Positions 1-6,731 of a DNA stretch of 10,308 bases are shown piece by piece. Position 1 is the stretch's first letter. Every line of letters begins with the position of its first letter. The stretch lies in contig JAQWDG010000052.1 of NCBI GenBank assembly GCA_028705545.1, forward strand, positions 1 to 10,308. Reading direction: 5' to 3'. The position numbers and the translations under genes were made by a program. The DNA comes from Methanoregula sp. Its GTDB lineage: Archaea; Halobacteriota; Methanomicrobia; Methanomicrobiales; Methanospirillaceae. The notes below the pieces were generated by a model. It was given only the letters and a program-made list of their open reading frames with translations. It made no database searches and was not told where the DNA came from.

Positions 1-54
1 CCCCGGGACCCGGCCCGGATCCAAAAACCCGTTCTACTTTCGCCCCGCCCCACA

Positions 55-64
55 CTCATAAAAC
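55..64 (+). promoter_or_regulatory. Possible TATA box for the helicase gene
   Basis: The A/T-rich stretch CTCATAAAAC stands out in an otherwise very GC-rich leader. Its centre lies about 31 bases before the helicase ATG, so a start site about 25 bases downstream would give a leader of only a few bases. No Shine-Dalgarno-like sequence precedes the ATG, which fits a leaderless or nearly leaderless transcript. The remaining bases between 1 and 91 show no recognisable gene. Confidence 0.3.
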
Positions 65-91
65 ATCCGGCCGCCAATCTTATTCCCGGTA

Positions 92-2098
92 ATGGACAGC
101 TTCGATCCTTTCTTCCCGTACAGCGAGTACCGCCCGCACCAGCGCGAGATGCTCGCATTTGCCGCCACCGTCGCCCGCGAAGGCGGGATCGGCATGATCG
201 ATGCCCCGACCGGCAGCGGCAAGTCGAGCGTGGTCGCCGCGCTCCTCGGAGAGCGCAAAGGTCGCCGGATCGTAATAGCGGTCCGGACGGTCAGCCAGCT
301 CACGACGTTTGTCCGGGAACTCGCGCTCGTCAAAAAGAAGCAGCCTTCCTTAAAGACCGTATACCTCGTCGGGAAAAAGAGCATGTGCCTGCTCGCCGGA
401 GAAGGGGACGTATACCGGCGCTGCGAAGGGGTCAAGGCCCTCTCCTCGTCCCTTATGCGCGACCGGGCGGAAAGGGGTGCCGTAAACCCGATAAAGGACC
501 CGTTTATCGTCCAGCAGATCCGCAAAATGGACCGCGAACACCCGCTCCTCTGCCCCTATTTTATCGCAAGCCGCCAGTTCGTGCCCGGGGATACCGGGGG
601 CGTCAAGATGGTTCCCTCCGCTGCGGTCAGGTCCAAGGCCGAGCGGGTGCTTGCCGATCCCGTCCGGCCCCAGGAGATGGCCGGGTTTGCCGGCGAGGTC
701 TGCCCGTACGAGCTCGTGATGCACGCGGCAAAGAACGCGGACGTGATCATCCTCAACTACCACCACCTCTTCGACCAGGAGATCCGCGAACAGCTCTACG
801 CAAACCTCAATGTCGAGGCGCAGGACGTGATGCTCTTGATAGACGAGGCGCACAACTGCGGGGACGCAATCCAGTCGATCGAGAGCGTTGCGATCTCTTC
901 TAAAGACGTGGAGCAGGCCACCCGCGAACTCATCGGCATGAAGAAGATGTACAAAGGAGCCGATGCGGTCCGGCACGTCCTGCCCCGGCTCTCGGACTTC
1001 ATTTCCGGCCTTGCAAACTCTCCCGAGCCCGAGGACTGGTTCGACCCGGCGATCTTCGACCGGATGATTGTCAAAGGCTCGCTCTGGAAGGATATGGAAG
1101 AGATCGTCGACGAGCTCATGGGCCTTGCCGGGTCCATCCGGGACCGCAACCAGAAGGCCGGCGAGTTCCGCGAGACGGCAATCGAGAAGCTCACGGTCTT
1201 TTTGTACCGCCTCTCGCAGTCGTCCCGGAACCCCGCATACCTCACGGTATACAAAAAGTCCGAGGACGGGATCGTGCTCGAAGTCAGGAATATCGACCCG
1301 TCCGCGCCGCTGACGGAGATCTGCTCTACGCATGCCTGCTGCATCATGATCTCCGGGACGCTTTCACCGGTCGAGAGCTTCCGGCGCCTGTACTTCAACG
1401 ACGCAAAGGTTGCGACCATGGCCCTTCCCAACGCATTCCCGAAGGAGAACCGCCTCATCTGCTGCGCGACCGATATCACCACGGCCTACTCGCAGCGGCA
1501 GAGCGCCGAGAACTCCGAGAAGGTTGCACAATATATCGAAGCCTTTGCGGCACAGAAGAGCAACCGGGCCGTCTATTTCCCCAGTTACCAGATCCTCGAG
1601 ACCTACGCGTCGCTTGTCTCTCCCCGCCTGCGGCGCAGGAAGATCTACATTGAGCCACGGGATGCGGCAAATGCCAGTGCTGCGCTCAACGAGTTTCTCT
1701 CGCTTCCCGCACAGGGAGAATCGGGGATACTCTTTGCAGTCTGCGGCGGGAAGTGGAGCGAGGGGCTCGATTACCGGGGCGAGATGCTTGCCGGGGCAAT
1801 GGTCGTCGGCCTGCCGCTTGCGCCCTTTACCCGGGTGAGAAGAATGGTGATCGAGTACTTCCGGCGCAGGTACGGCGAGGAGGGAGAGTTCATATGCTAC
1901 ACGCTCCCCGCGATCAACAAGGCGCTCCAGGCACTAGGAAGGGTTTTGCGTACGCCCGAAGACCGGGGTGTGCTCGTATTCGGCGAACGGCGCTTTTTGG
2001 AAAAGAGGGTGCGGCAGGCGCTTCCTGCCTGGATCCAGGAAGAGATGGTGGAATGCGACCAGGCAAAATTCCGCGGGCTGGCGACAACATGGAAGTGA
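92..2098 (+). CDS. XPD/Rad3-like (DinG-related) Fe-S superfamily 2 DNA helicase
   Basis: This is a 668-residue ATP-dependent DNA helicase of the XPD/Rad3/DinG group. Family members unwind DNA 5' to 3' and act in repair, although the role of XPD in archaeal excision repair is not settled. Motif I (Walker A, APTGSGKSS) is at residues 38-46 and the DEAH box at 251-254. SGTLSP is near 421-426, the motif V-like GGKWSEGLDY at 552-561, and motif VI (QALGRVLR) at 613-620. Four candidate Fe-S ligands lie between motifs I and II: C99, C111, C154 and C204, the last in the typical context CPYE. Residues of about 255-400 should form the arch domain. The ATG at 92 leaves a normal short N-terminus ending in the Q-motif-like YRPHQREM. 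The gene overlaps ogt by 10 bases, suggesting a repair operon. XPD is favoured over bacterial-type DinG because of the compact N-terminus. Confidence 0.93.
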   Translation: MDSFDPFFPYSEYRPHQREMLAFAATVAREGGIGMIDAPTGSGKSSVVAALLGERKGRRIVIAVRTVSQLTTFVRELALVKKKQPSLKTVYLVGKKSMCLLAGEGDVYRRCEGVKALSSSLMRDRAERGAVNPIKDPFIVQQIRKMDREHPLLCPYFIASRQFVPGDTGGVKMVPSAAVRSKAERVLADPVRPQEMAGFAGEVCPYELVMHAAKNADVIILNYHHLFDQEIREQLYANLNVEAQDVMLLIDEAHNCGDAIQSIESVAISSKDVEQATRELIGMKKMYKGADAVRHVLPRLSDFISGLANSPEPEDWFDPAIFDRMIVKGSLWKDMEEIVDELMGLAGSIRDRNQKAGEFRETAIEKLTVFLYRLSQSSRNPAYLTVYKKSEDGIVLEVRNIDPSAPLTEICSTHACCIMISGTLSPVESFRRLYFNDAKVATMALPNAFPKENRLICCATDITTAYSQRQSAENSEKVAQYIEAFAAQKSNRAVYFPSYQILETYASLVSPRLRRRKIYIEPRDAANASAALNEFLSLPAQGESGILFAVCGGKWSEGLDYRGEMLAGAMVVGLPLAPFTRVRRMVIEYFRRRYGEEGEFICYTLPAINKALQALGRVLRTPEDRGVLVFGERRFLEKRVRQALPAWIQEEMVECDQAKFRGLATTWK

Positions 2099-2589
2099 CG
2101 GGGGGCTCGTGCCGGCTCGGGCTCTGGCACGTCCATGTCTGGTGGGCCGGAAATACGGTCCACCGGGTCCGGTTCTCGACAACCGGCCTCTCCGGCCCGG
2201 TGCCCGCCCCGATCCGGCAGTTCTGCGCCGGCCGGTTAGCAAACCTCTCCGGGCTTGCGTCCATCGCCTGCGAAGGAGACACCCCGTATGCCCGGATCTA
2301 CCGGGCCGTCCGCGAAGTGCCCTATGGGAGCACCGCTACCTATGGCGAGATCGCAGCAAAGGTCGGCACCTCCCCGCGTGCAGTCGGACAGGCCATGGCC
2401 CGCAATCCTACGCCGCTTGTCGTCCCCTGTCACCGGATCGTGGCGGCGCACGGTATCGGCGGCTTTTCCCCGGCACTGGAGATCAAGGAGCTGCTCCTTG
2501 GTATGGAGAAAAAAGCCATGGGAAAAAAGGGCAGGAAAGGTGCGGTTACCCCGGATACTGCCGTGCAGGGCAAAGAGCGGTATATCTAA
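2089..2589 (+). CDS. ogt: Methylated-DNA-protein-cysteine methyltransferase (O6-alkylguanine repair)
   Basis: This 166-residue suicide repair protein transfers the alkyl group from O6-alkylguanine (or O4-alkylthymine) in DNA to its own cysteine. The acceptor is C114 in the signature PCHRIV (113-118). Other family positions are visible: Y85 in ATYGEI, the putative arginine finger R97 in SPRAVGQAMARNP, and the active-site loop GGFSPALEIK (124-133). Residues 1 to about 60 form the variable N-terminal domain. The start is the ATG at 2089, inside the end of the helicase gene in another frame, giving a 10-base overlap and probable translational coupling. A lysine-rich tail of about 25 residues (141-166, KKAMGKKGRK onward) runs past the usual C-terminus. 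The match to the family is clear. The exact start is less so, because a GTG at 2095 lies two codons downstream. Confidence 0.93.
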   Translation: MEVTGGSCRLGLWHVHVWWAGNTVHRVRFSTTGLSGPVPAPIRQFCAGRLANLSGLASIACEGDTPYARIYRAVREVPYGSTATYGEIAAKVGTSPRAVGQAMARNPTPLVVPCHRIVAAHGIGGFSPALEIKELLLGMEKKAMGKKGRKGAVTPDTAVQGKERYI

Positions 2590-2602
2590 TTGCCATACGG
2601 GA

Positions 2603-2611
2603 GAATATATG
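2603..2611 (+). promoter_or_regulatory. Possible TATA box upstream of panE
   Basis: GAATATATG lies in the 42-base gap between ogt and panE, followed by a T5 run at 2616-2620. The gap is the only one in an otherwise overlapping series, so panE-mobA may have its own promoter. A start about 25 bases downstream would fall almost at the panE ATG, which conflicts with the ribosome-binding site seen there. Read-through from ogt is therefore equally possible. Confidence 0.25.
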
Positions 2612-2620
2612 TCCGTTTTT

Positions 2621-2625
2621 AGGTG
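2621..2625 (+). promoter_or_regulatory. Ribosome-binding site deciding the panE start
   Basis: AGGTG matches the core of the archaeal 16S anti-Shine-Dalgarno complement (GGAGGTGAT) and ends 6 bases before the ATG at 2632. A GTG at 2623 is in the same frame and would lengthen the protein by three residues. It is part of the binding site itself, so the ATG is preferred. Confidence 0.6.
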
Positions 2626-2631
2626 CATGCA

Positions 2632-3558
2632 ATGAAGGTTCTCGTGCTGGGAGCAGGAGCGGTCGGGCTCTGTGTCGCCGCAAAACTCTCCCGTGTCTGC
2701 GAAGTCCATGCGGTAACACGGAAAAAGTCTGCCGATGCCATACGGGCCGGCGGGTTTACGCTCACCGGTCTCTGGGGGGAAGATACCTGCCGGTTCAGCG
2801 TTTCGGACACCGTCCCCGCGGACGCCCGGTACGATTATGCGATCGTTACTTCCAAGTCGAGGGACACCGATGCAATCTGCCGGGAGTTTGCCGCCACCCT
2901 TAAAGGCACCGAGACCGTCAGCCTCCAGAACGGGATAGGAAACGAGGAGATCATCGGTACGTACACCGACCGGGTGATCGGCGGGATGATCATCACCGGT
3001 TTCGAATGGGCCGGCGATGCGGCAGTCCACGTATCGGTCGATGGCGGCCCGGCAAAACTCGGGCGGTTCCCGGCGGGTCTTGACGAGCCGGTGAAGGGAC
3101 TGGTCGCCCTCATGCAGGAGGCAGGCATCCGTGTCGAAGGCAGTCCTGCCATACGCTCCGACCTCTGGGTAAAGACCCTGTACAACTGTGCGCTCAACCC
3201 GCTCGGCGCGATCATGGGAGTCCCCTACGGGAAACTAGCCCATCCCGCGGCATGGAAGATCGTGGAATCGATCGTGAGGGAAGGATTTTTGGTTGTGGAA
3301 GCGGAAGGGGTCAAACTCCCGTGCAAGACCGCGGACGAGTACCTCAGGTACCTGCACGACACCCAGCTGCCGGCAACGGCCGGGCACCACTCCTCAATGC
3401 TCCAGGACCTCGGGAGGGGGCGGCCGACCGAGATCGATTTCCTAAACGGGGCTATCGTGGCAAAAGGAGCCCTCCACAAGATCCCGACACCGGTGAATGC
3501 CTGCATTGTCAGCCTCGTAAAGTTCCGCGAATCCCTTACGAATGGCGGGGCCCCTTAA
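2632..3558 (+). CDS. panE: 2-dehydropantoate 2-reductase (ketopantoate reductase)
   Basis: This 308-residue enzyme reduces 2-dehydropantoate to pantoate with NADPH, a step of coenzyme A synthesis; archaea then use their own pantoate kinase branch. The N-terminal Rossmann fold begins immediately with GAGAVG (7-12), and VTR ending in R30 is placed to bind the NADP phosphate. QNGIGNEE (99-106) closes the nucleotide domain. The C-terminal helical domain carries W179-V-K181 with N185 and N189 in the pattern expected for the catalytic lysine and asparagine, and TEIDFLNG (266-273) is the conserved substrate and cofactor loop. Length is typical for the family. The stop codon shares a base with the mobA start (TAATG), so the two genes are probably co-translated even though their pathways differ. 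The family assignment is firm; substrate specificity within this dehydrogenase family is inferred. Confidence 0.92.
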   Translation: MKVLVLGAGAVGLCVAAKLSRVCEVHAVTRKKSADAIRAGGFTLTGLWGEDTCRFSVSDTVPADARYDYAIVTSKSRDTDAICREFAATLKGTETVSLQNGIGNEEIIGTYTDRVIGGMIITGFEWAGDAAVHVSVDGGPAKLGRFPAGLDEPVKGLVALMQEAGIRVEGSPAIRSDLWVKTLYNCALNPLGAIMGVPYGKLAHPAAWKIVESIVREGFLVVEAEGVKLPCKTADEYLRYLHDTQLPATAGHHSSMLQDLGRGRPTEIDFLNGAIVAKGALHKIPTPVNACIVSLVKFRESLTNGGAP

Positions 3559-4160
3559 TGCGGTCCGCGGTCATCCTTGCCGGCGGCGAGGCGCGTCGGG
3601 CAAACGGCCGTGAAAAATATTTCTTTACCTGCGGGGGAAAGACCTTCATCGAACGGCTTGTGGAAACCCTGTCCGGTGTGGCGGACGAGATCGTGATCGT
3701 TGCCCGGAGTCCCGAACAGTGCATCCGGTTCAAGGACCTCGGCAATATTTCCTGTACCTGCGATATCCGCCAGGGGCTCGGGCCCATTGGCGGACTCCAT
3801 GCCGGAACCCTTGCCGTGCACGGGGAGCAGGTCTTTGTTGCTGCCTGCGACATGCCGTTTGTCAACCCGGAGGTTGTCCGGTATCTCTTCGATGCCCTCG
3901 GGACGTACGATGCCGCGATCCCCAACTGGAACGAGTGGATGCTCGAACCTCTCCACGCGGTGTACCGCAGGGATGCGCTGCTTTCCTATCTCGAAAGCCA
4001 CACTTCTCTTTCGCTCCGCTCCATGGTCCAGTCGCTCAATACCCGGTACATCCCGGTCGAAGACCTCCGCAGGCTGGACCCCGATCTCAGGACGTTTACC
4101 AACATCAACCAGCTCGACGAGCTCGAACGCATCAACCAGTGCCCGGCGCCGGATCGTTAA
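3558..4160 (+). CDS. mobA: Molybdenum cofactor guanylyltransferase
   Basis: This 200-residue nucleotidyltransferase should join GMP from GTP to molybdopterin, making the guanine dinucleotide form of the Mo/W cofactor. In methanogens that form is needed by formylmethanofuran and formate dehydrogenases. The N-terminal nucleotide loop is LAGGEARRANGREK (7-20), collinear with the classic LAGGxxxRMGxxDK but with A15 and N16 in place of the usual Met-Gly and E19 in place of Asp; K20 is retained. GPIGGLHAG spans 75-83, the metal-binding aspartate D98 sits in ACDMPF, EPLHAVY is at 130-136, and the C-terminal FTNINQLDEL (180-189) resembles the family's FxNINTPED. The ATG at 3558 overlaps the panE stop by one base. 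The ORF is open upstream in the same frame, but only this start gives a normal MobA N-terminus. Confidence 0.9.
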   Translation: MRSAVILAGGEARRANGREKYFFTCGGKTFIERLVETLSGVADEIVIVARSPEQCIRFKDLGNISCTCDIRQGLGPIGGLHAGTLAVHGEQVFVAACDMPFVNPEVVRYLFDALGTYDAAIPNWNEWMLEPLHAVYRRDALLSYLESHTSLSLRSMVQSLNTRYIPVEDLRRLDPDLRTFTNINQLDELERINQCPAPDR

Positions 4161-4200
4161 CCCTTTGTGTCCCGGTTCGTGCCTGCTGTACTGGTATTGC

Positions 4201-4205
4201 TTTTT
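4201..4205 (+). terminator. Possible T-run terminator after mobA
   Basis: A T5 run (TTGCTTTTTGCTG context) lies 40 bases after the mobA stop and before the next putative promoter. Archaeal termination often needs only a U-rich stretch. There is no strong hairpin, so the call is weak. Confidence 0.25.
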
Positions 4206-4256
4206 GCTGCTGCCCGTCCTGAATGAGATCTTCGGGGCAAAGCGGATTCCTCTACC

Positions 4257-4264
4257 CTTATATG
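4257..4264 (+). promoter_or_regulatory. Putative TATA box for the sensor gene pair
   Basis: CTTATATG is a good fit to an archaeal TATA box and sits in the 176-base gap after mobA. Transcription about 25 bases downstream would start near 4285-4290 (ACAATATAGA), leaving a leader of roughly 50 bases before the ATG at 4337. This placement excludes the upstream in-frame ATGs at 4223 and 4262 as starts, because they would lie before the transcript begins. Confidence 0.5.
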
Positions 4265-4336
4265 GGTTCAGGTTCACTCTACAATATAGACCGGGAGGGA
4301 TGTACCTGTCGTCTGCCCCGGGGAGCACTTGAGAAA

Positions 4337-5194
4337 ATGGGCGGGTTGTCGTGGGATCGCGAAAAGGTGCTGCGGCTCCTGATCGTTGCCATCGCGTCCG
4401 CGAGCGCCATATTCGGCACGGTCTTTTCCCTGGCCCACGGGGTATCGGCGGTCTTTGCCTTCCTGTATCTCCTTCCCATCATCTGCGCTGTCTATTTTTA
4501 CCCGAAACGAGCCGTACTCTTCACCCTCGGGCTGAGCCTTGTCTTCATCGGCCTCGTGTATTTCCTCGGGGGGCTGGACCACACCCTGATCGCAATCTCG
4601 ACGGCCTGGTTTGCCATCTTTGTCACCCTTGCCGTGGTCGCATCGTCCTATGCGAACGGCATTGTCGAGGAAAAGGCCCGGATCCTTTCTATCATGGAGA
4701 ACACGCTTGACGGGATCTGCTGTATCGATCCCGCAACGCTCACGATCCGCACCGTCAACCAGAAGTGCGCACAGGCCCTGCTCTTCTCCAGAAACGAGCT
4801 CAAAGACGAACCGGTGGACAGGATCCTCGCCGATACCGAAACGCTGCGCCGGTTCATGGACGAAGCACGGGAGAAAAAGGGCAGTGCCCGGTGCGAGTGC
4901 CTCCTCCGGCAAAAAGACGGCGGCCTTATCCGGTCGGTCTGGACCCCCCTCTATATCGGGAAGGGTGCCGTGCTCTGCTCGGTCGTCGACATGACCAATG
5001 CAACCGTTGCCGACGAGGAGATCCGCCAGACGCTCGAAGACCTCGAACGGCAGGTGCGCGAACGGACGGCCCGGCTCGAACAGATGAACGAGGACTTAAA
5101 AAGGGAGATCATCGAACGCCGCCGGATCGGGGAGGTTCTCCTCTCGAAGAAGGATACGGACGAGCCCGGAAAGGACGGGGGTAAAAGGCCATGA
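4337..5194 (+). CDS. Membrane PAS sensor protein lacking a kinase domain
   Basis: A 285-residue integral membrane signalling protein. Four hydrophobic segments lie at about 11-31, 38-56, 59-77 and 85-105. They are followed by a PAS-like domain (about 112-222) beginning ILSIMENTLDGICCID, then a charged helix (about 224-270) of the kind that normally feeds a histidine kinase. The protein ends there: no phosphoacceptor histidine, N box or ATP-binding glycine boxes are present. The membrane module is strikingly like that of the next gene; by hand I count about 43 identities in 74 residues (39-112 against 41-114). The PAS-like region has six cysteines (C128, C129, C144, C186, C188, C214). The ATG at 4337 is chosen because it follows the putative TATA box and directly precedes the membrane segments; in-frame ATGs at 4223 and 4262 are rejected. 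The stop overlaps the next start (ATGA). Ligand unknown. Confidence 0.85.
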   Translation: MGGLSWDREKVLRLLIVAIASASAIFGTVFSLAHGVSAVFAFLYLLPIICAVYFYPKRAVLFTLGLSLVFIGLVYFLGGLDHTLIAISTAWFAIFVTLAVVASSYANGIVEEKARILSIMENTLDGICCIDPATLTIRTVNQKCAQALLFSRNELKDEPVDRILADTETLRRFMDEAREKKGSARCECLLRQKDGGLIRSVWTPLYIGKGAVLCSVVDMTNATVADEEIRQTLEDLERQVRERTARLEQMNEDLKREIIERRRIGEVLLSKKDTDEPGKDGGKRP

Positions 5195-6672
5195 CAGCAG
5201 CCCTGTCCCCGGCTAAAAAAGAACGGATCTACCGGGCGGCTATGATCGTCCTTACGATCGCAATAGCCCTTGCCTCGACCGTCTATTCCCTCTCTGTCGG
5301 GATCTACGAGGTCTTCCCGTTCATTTATTTCCTCCCCATCATCCTCTTTATCTATTTCTACCCGGAGCGGGGCGTGCTCTTCACGCTGGCCTTAAGTTCG
5401 GTGTACATAGCCCTTGTATACGGGTACAGCGGCTTCGACCCGCAGGCAGTGGCGGTCTCAACGGCATGGTATGTCGTGTTTGTCACGATAGGCGTTGTGA
5501 CATCGTCGTTTGCCGGCGGACTTCGGGAAGAGGAGCGCAAATACCACTGCATCTTTGAGAATTCCCAGGCCGCAATCTTCACATTCAGCCTCGACACCCA
5601 GCAGATCATCGAGTGTAACGGTAAATGCGCGCAGATGCTCAGACTCGACCGCACCGTCCTTGCCGGCCAGCCGCTGTCGCTCATTATTGCAGATGCCGCG
5701 GACCGCGACCGGCTTACGGGACAGCTTACCCGGGAGCAGAAGACCGGGGATACCGAGATGGTCTTTACGGCCCGCGACGGGACGCTCCGACAGTTCCTGG
5801 TATCTGCATCCGCGACACCGGACCGTATTGCGATCTGTTCTGCAATCGATATCACCGCCCGCAAGATGGCCGAGCAGGTGATCGGGAAGGCAAAGGAAGA
5901 TCTCGAACGCAGGGTGAACGAACGCACCGAGCAGCTCATGCATTCGAACGAGGAGCTCCTCGCCGAGATCCAGGAACGCAAGCGTTTTGAATCGGCAATC
6001 CGGCTTGCAAACCACAAATTCGCTACGCTCTCCGGCGTCACCCGCCACGATATCCTCAACCAGATCTCCGCGATGATGATGTACCTTGCCCTTGTCCGGG
6101 AAGCGGAATCGGATCCGGTCCTTGCCGGGTACCTGGCAAAGATGGACAACGTTCTCCGGATGGTCCAGAAACAGATCCGGTTCACGCGCGATTACCAGGC
6201 AATCGGGGAATCCGAACCGCGCTGGCAGGAGATCGGCCCGGTTATCCGCGAGGCGGCGGCGGGGATCAACCTCGGCAGTATTGCGCTCGATGTCCAGCCC
6301 GGCGGAGTGGAGGTATACGCGGACGCAGGGCTCCTGCGGGTCTTTGCAAACCTTATCGAAAACACCCTGACCCACGGGGAACACGCTGCCCGGATCCGGT
6401 TTTCCTATGGGATCGTGGACCAGGACCTTGTCATCTCCTGCGAAGACGATGGTGTCGGTGTCGATCCCAAGGCAAAGGGGAAGATCTTCCGGCGCGAGTA
6501 CGCGCGGAATACGGGATACGGCCTCTTTTTGAGCACCGAGATACTCGGGATCACCGGGATCTCCATGACCGAGAACGGCACGTTCGGGCAGGGTGCCCGG
6601 CTCGAGATCCGGGTCCCGAAAGGCGGGTTCCGGTTTACCGGGAACGGGACCCGGCCCCAGGATCTGCGGTAA
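5191..6672 (+). CDS. Membrane PAS sensor histidine kinase, methanogen type
   Basis: A 493-residue sensor kinase that should autophosphorylate on a histidine and pass the phosphate to an unidentified response regulator. Membrane segments lie at about 15-35, 41-57, 60-79 and 87-107, followed by a PAS domain (about 115-224) and a signalling coiled coil (about 226-275). The phosphoacceptor box RHDILNQ has H286. The ATPase domain shows the N box NLIENTLTHG (387-396, N391 the likely Mg ligand), DDGVGV with D420, and GYGLF (442-446). The RHDILN box is a variant common in methanogen kinases rather than the HE-x-R/K-T/N-P form of classical HisKA. Translation starts at the ATG overlapping the upstream stop by four bases. 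The upstream protein is a paralogue of its input half. No response regulator is encoded nearby, so the output is not known. Confidence 0.92.
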   Translation: MTAALSPAKKERIYRAAMIVLTIAIALASTVYSLSVGIYEVFPFIYFLPIILFIYFYPERGVLFTLALSSVYIALVYGYSGFDPQAVAVSTAWYVVFVTIGVVTSSFAGGLREEERKYHCIFENSQAAIFTFSLDTQQIIECNGKCAQMLRLDRTVLAGQPLSLIIADAADRDRLTGQLTREQKTGDTEMVFTARDGTLRQFLVSASATPDRIAICSAIDITARKMAEQVIGKAKEDLERRVNERTEQLMHSNEELLAEIQERKRFESAIRLANHKFATLSGVTRHDILNQISAMMMYLALVREAESDPVLAGYLAKMDNVLRMVQKQIRFTRDYQAIGESEPRWQEIGPVIREAAAGINLGSIALDVQPGGVEVYADAGLLRVFANLIENTLTHGEHAARIRFSYGIVDQDLVISCEDDGVGVDPKAKGKIFRREYARNTGYGLFLSTEILGITGISMTENGTFGQGARLEIRVPKGGFRFTGNGTRPQDLR

Positions 6673-6683
6673 CTACTGCGTGG

Positions 6684-6726
6684 TTTTTGCAAAATTAAAA
6701 AAAAAGAGCTGATGGAGATTATTTTT
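6684..6726 (+). terminator. T-runs after the histidine kinase gene
   Basis: Two T5 runs, at 6684-6688 and 6722-6726, follow the kinase stop on the plus strand. They lie in the 59-base gap between two convergent genes and could end plus-strand transcription. The palindrome TTTTGCAAAA (6685-6694) is too short and AT-rich to be a strong hairpin. Confidence 0.35.
6697..6705 (-). terminator. T9 terminator for pyrDK
   Basis: Nine consecutive A on the plus strand are read as nine U by the minus-strand transcript, about 27 bases past the pyrK stop; AATTTT continues the tract after a short interruption. An oligo-U stretch of this length is the usual intrinsic termination signal for archaeal RNA polymerase. 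Confidence 0.5.
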
Positions 6727-6731
6727 CCGGG

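Noticed and set aside
1..30. GC-rich near-palindromic sequence at the left edge (CCCCGGGACCCGGCCCGG)
   Set aside because: It is too short and too simple in composition to call a terminator or repeat, and its left context is missing.
350..1333. 327-codon open frame on the minus strand opposite the helicase
   Set aside because: It reads as low-complexity R/G/V/D/H-rich sequence with no recognisable motif, and lies entirely antisense to a gene with all helicase motifs. Long antisense frames are expected in GC-rich coding DNA.
1968..2903. 311-codon plus-strand frame spanning the helicase end, ogt and the start of panE
   Set aside because: It overlaps three well-supported genes in another frame, is rich in R, G, P and C, and has no family signature.
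4170..4190. GGTTCGTGCC resembling a tRNA T-loop (B box)
   Set aside because: A tRNA here would have to overlap mobA and no acceptor or anticodon stem can be paired around it.
4223..4336. Upstream start for the first sensor at ATG 4223 or 4262
   Set aside because: These starts lie before or within the putative TATA box, and the added 25-38 residues are not hydrophobic or domain-like.
6684..6705. TTTTGCAAAA palindrome next to A9 as a regulatory operator
   Set aside because: It sits between two convergent gene ends, where termination signals are the simpler explanation.
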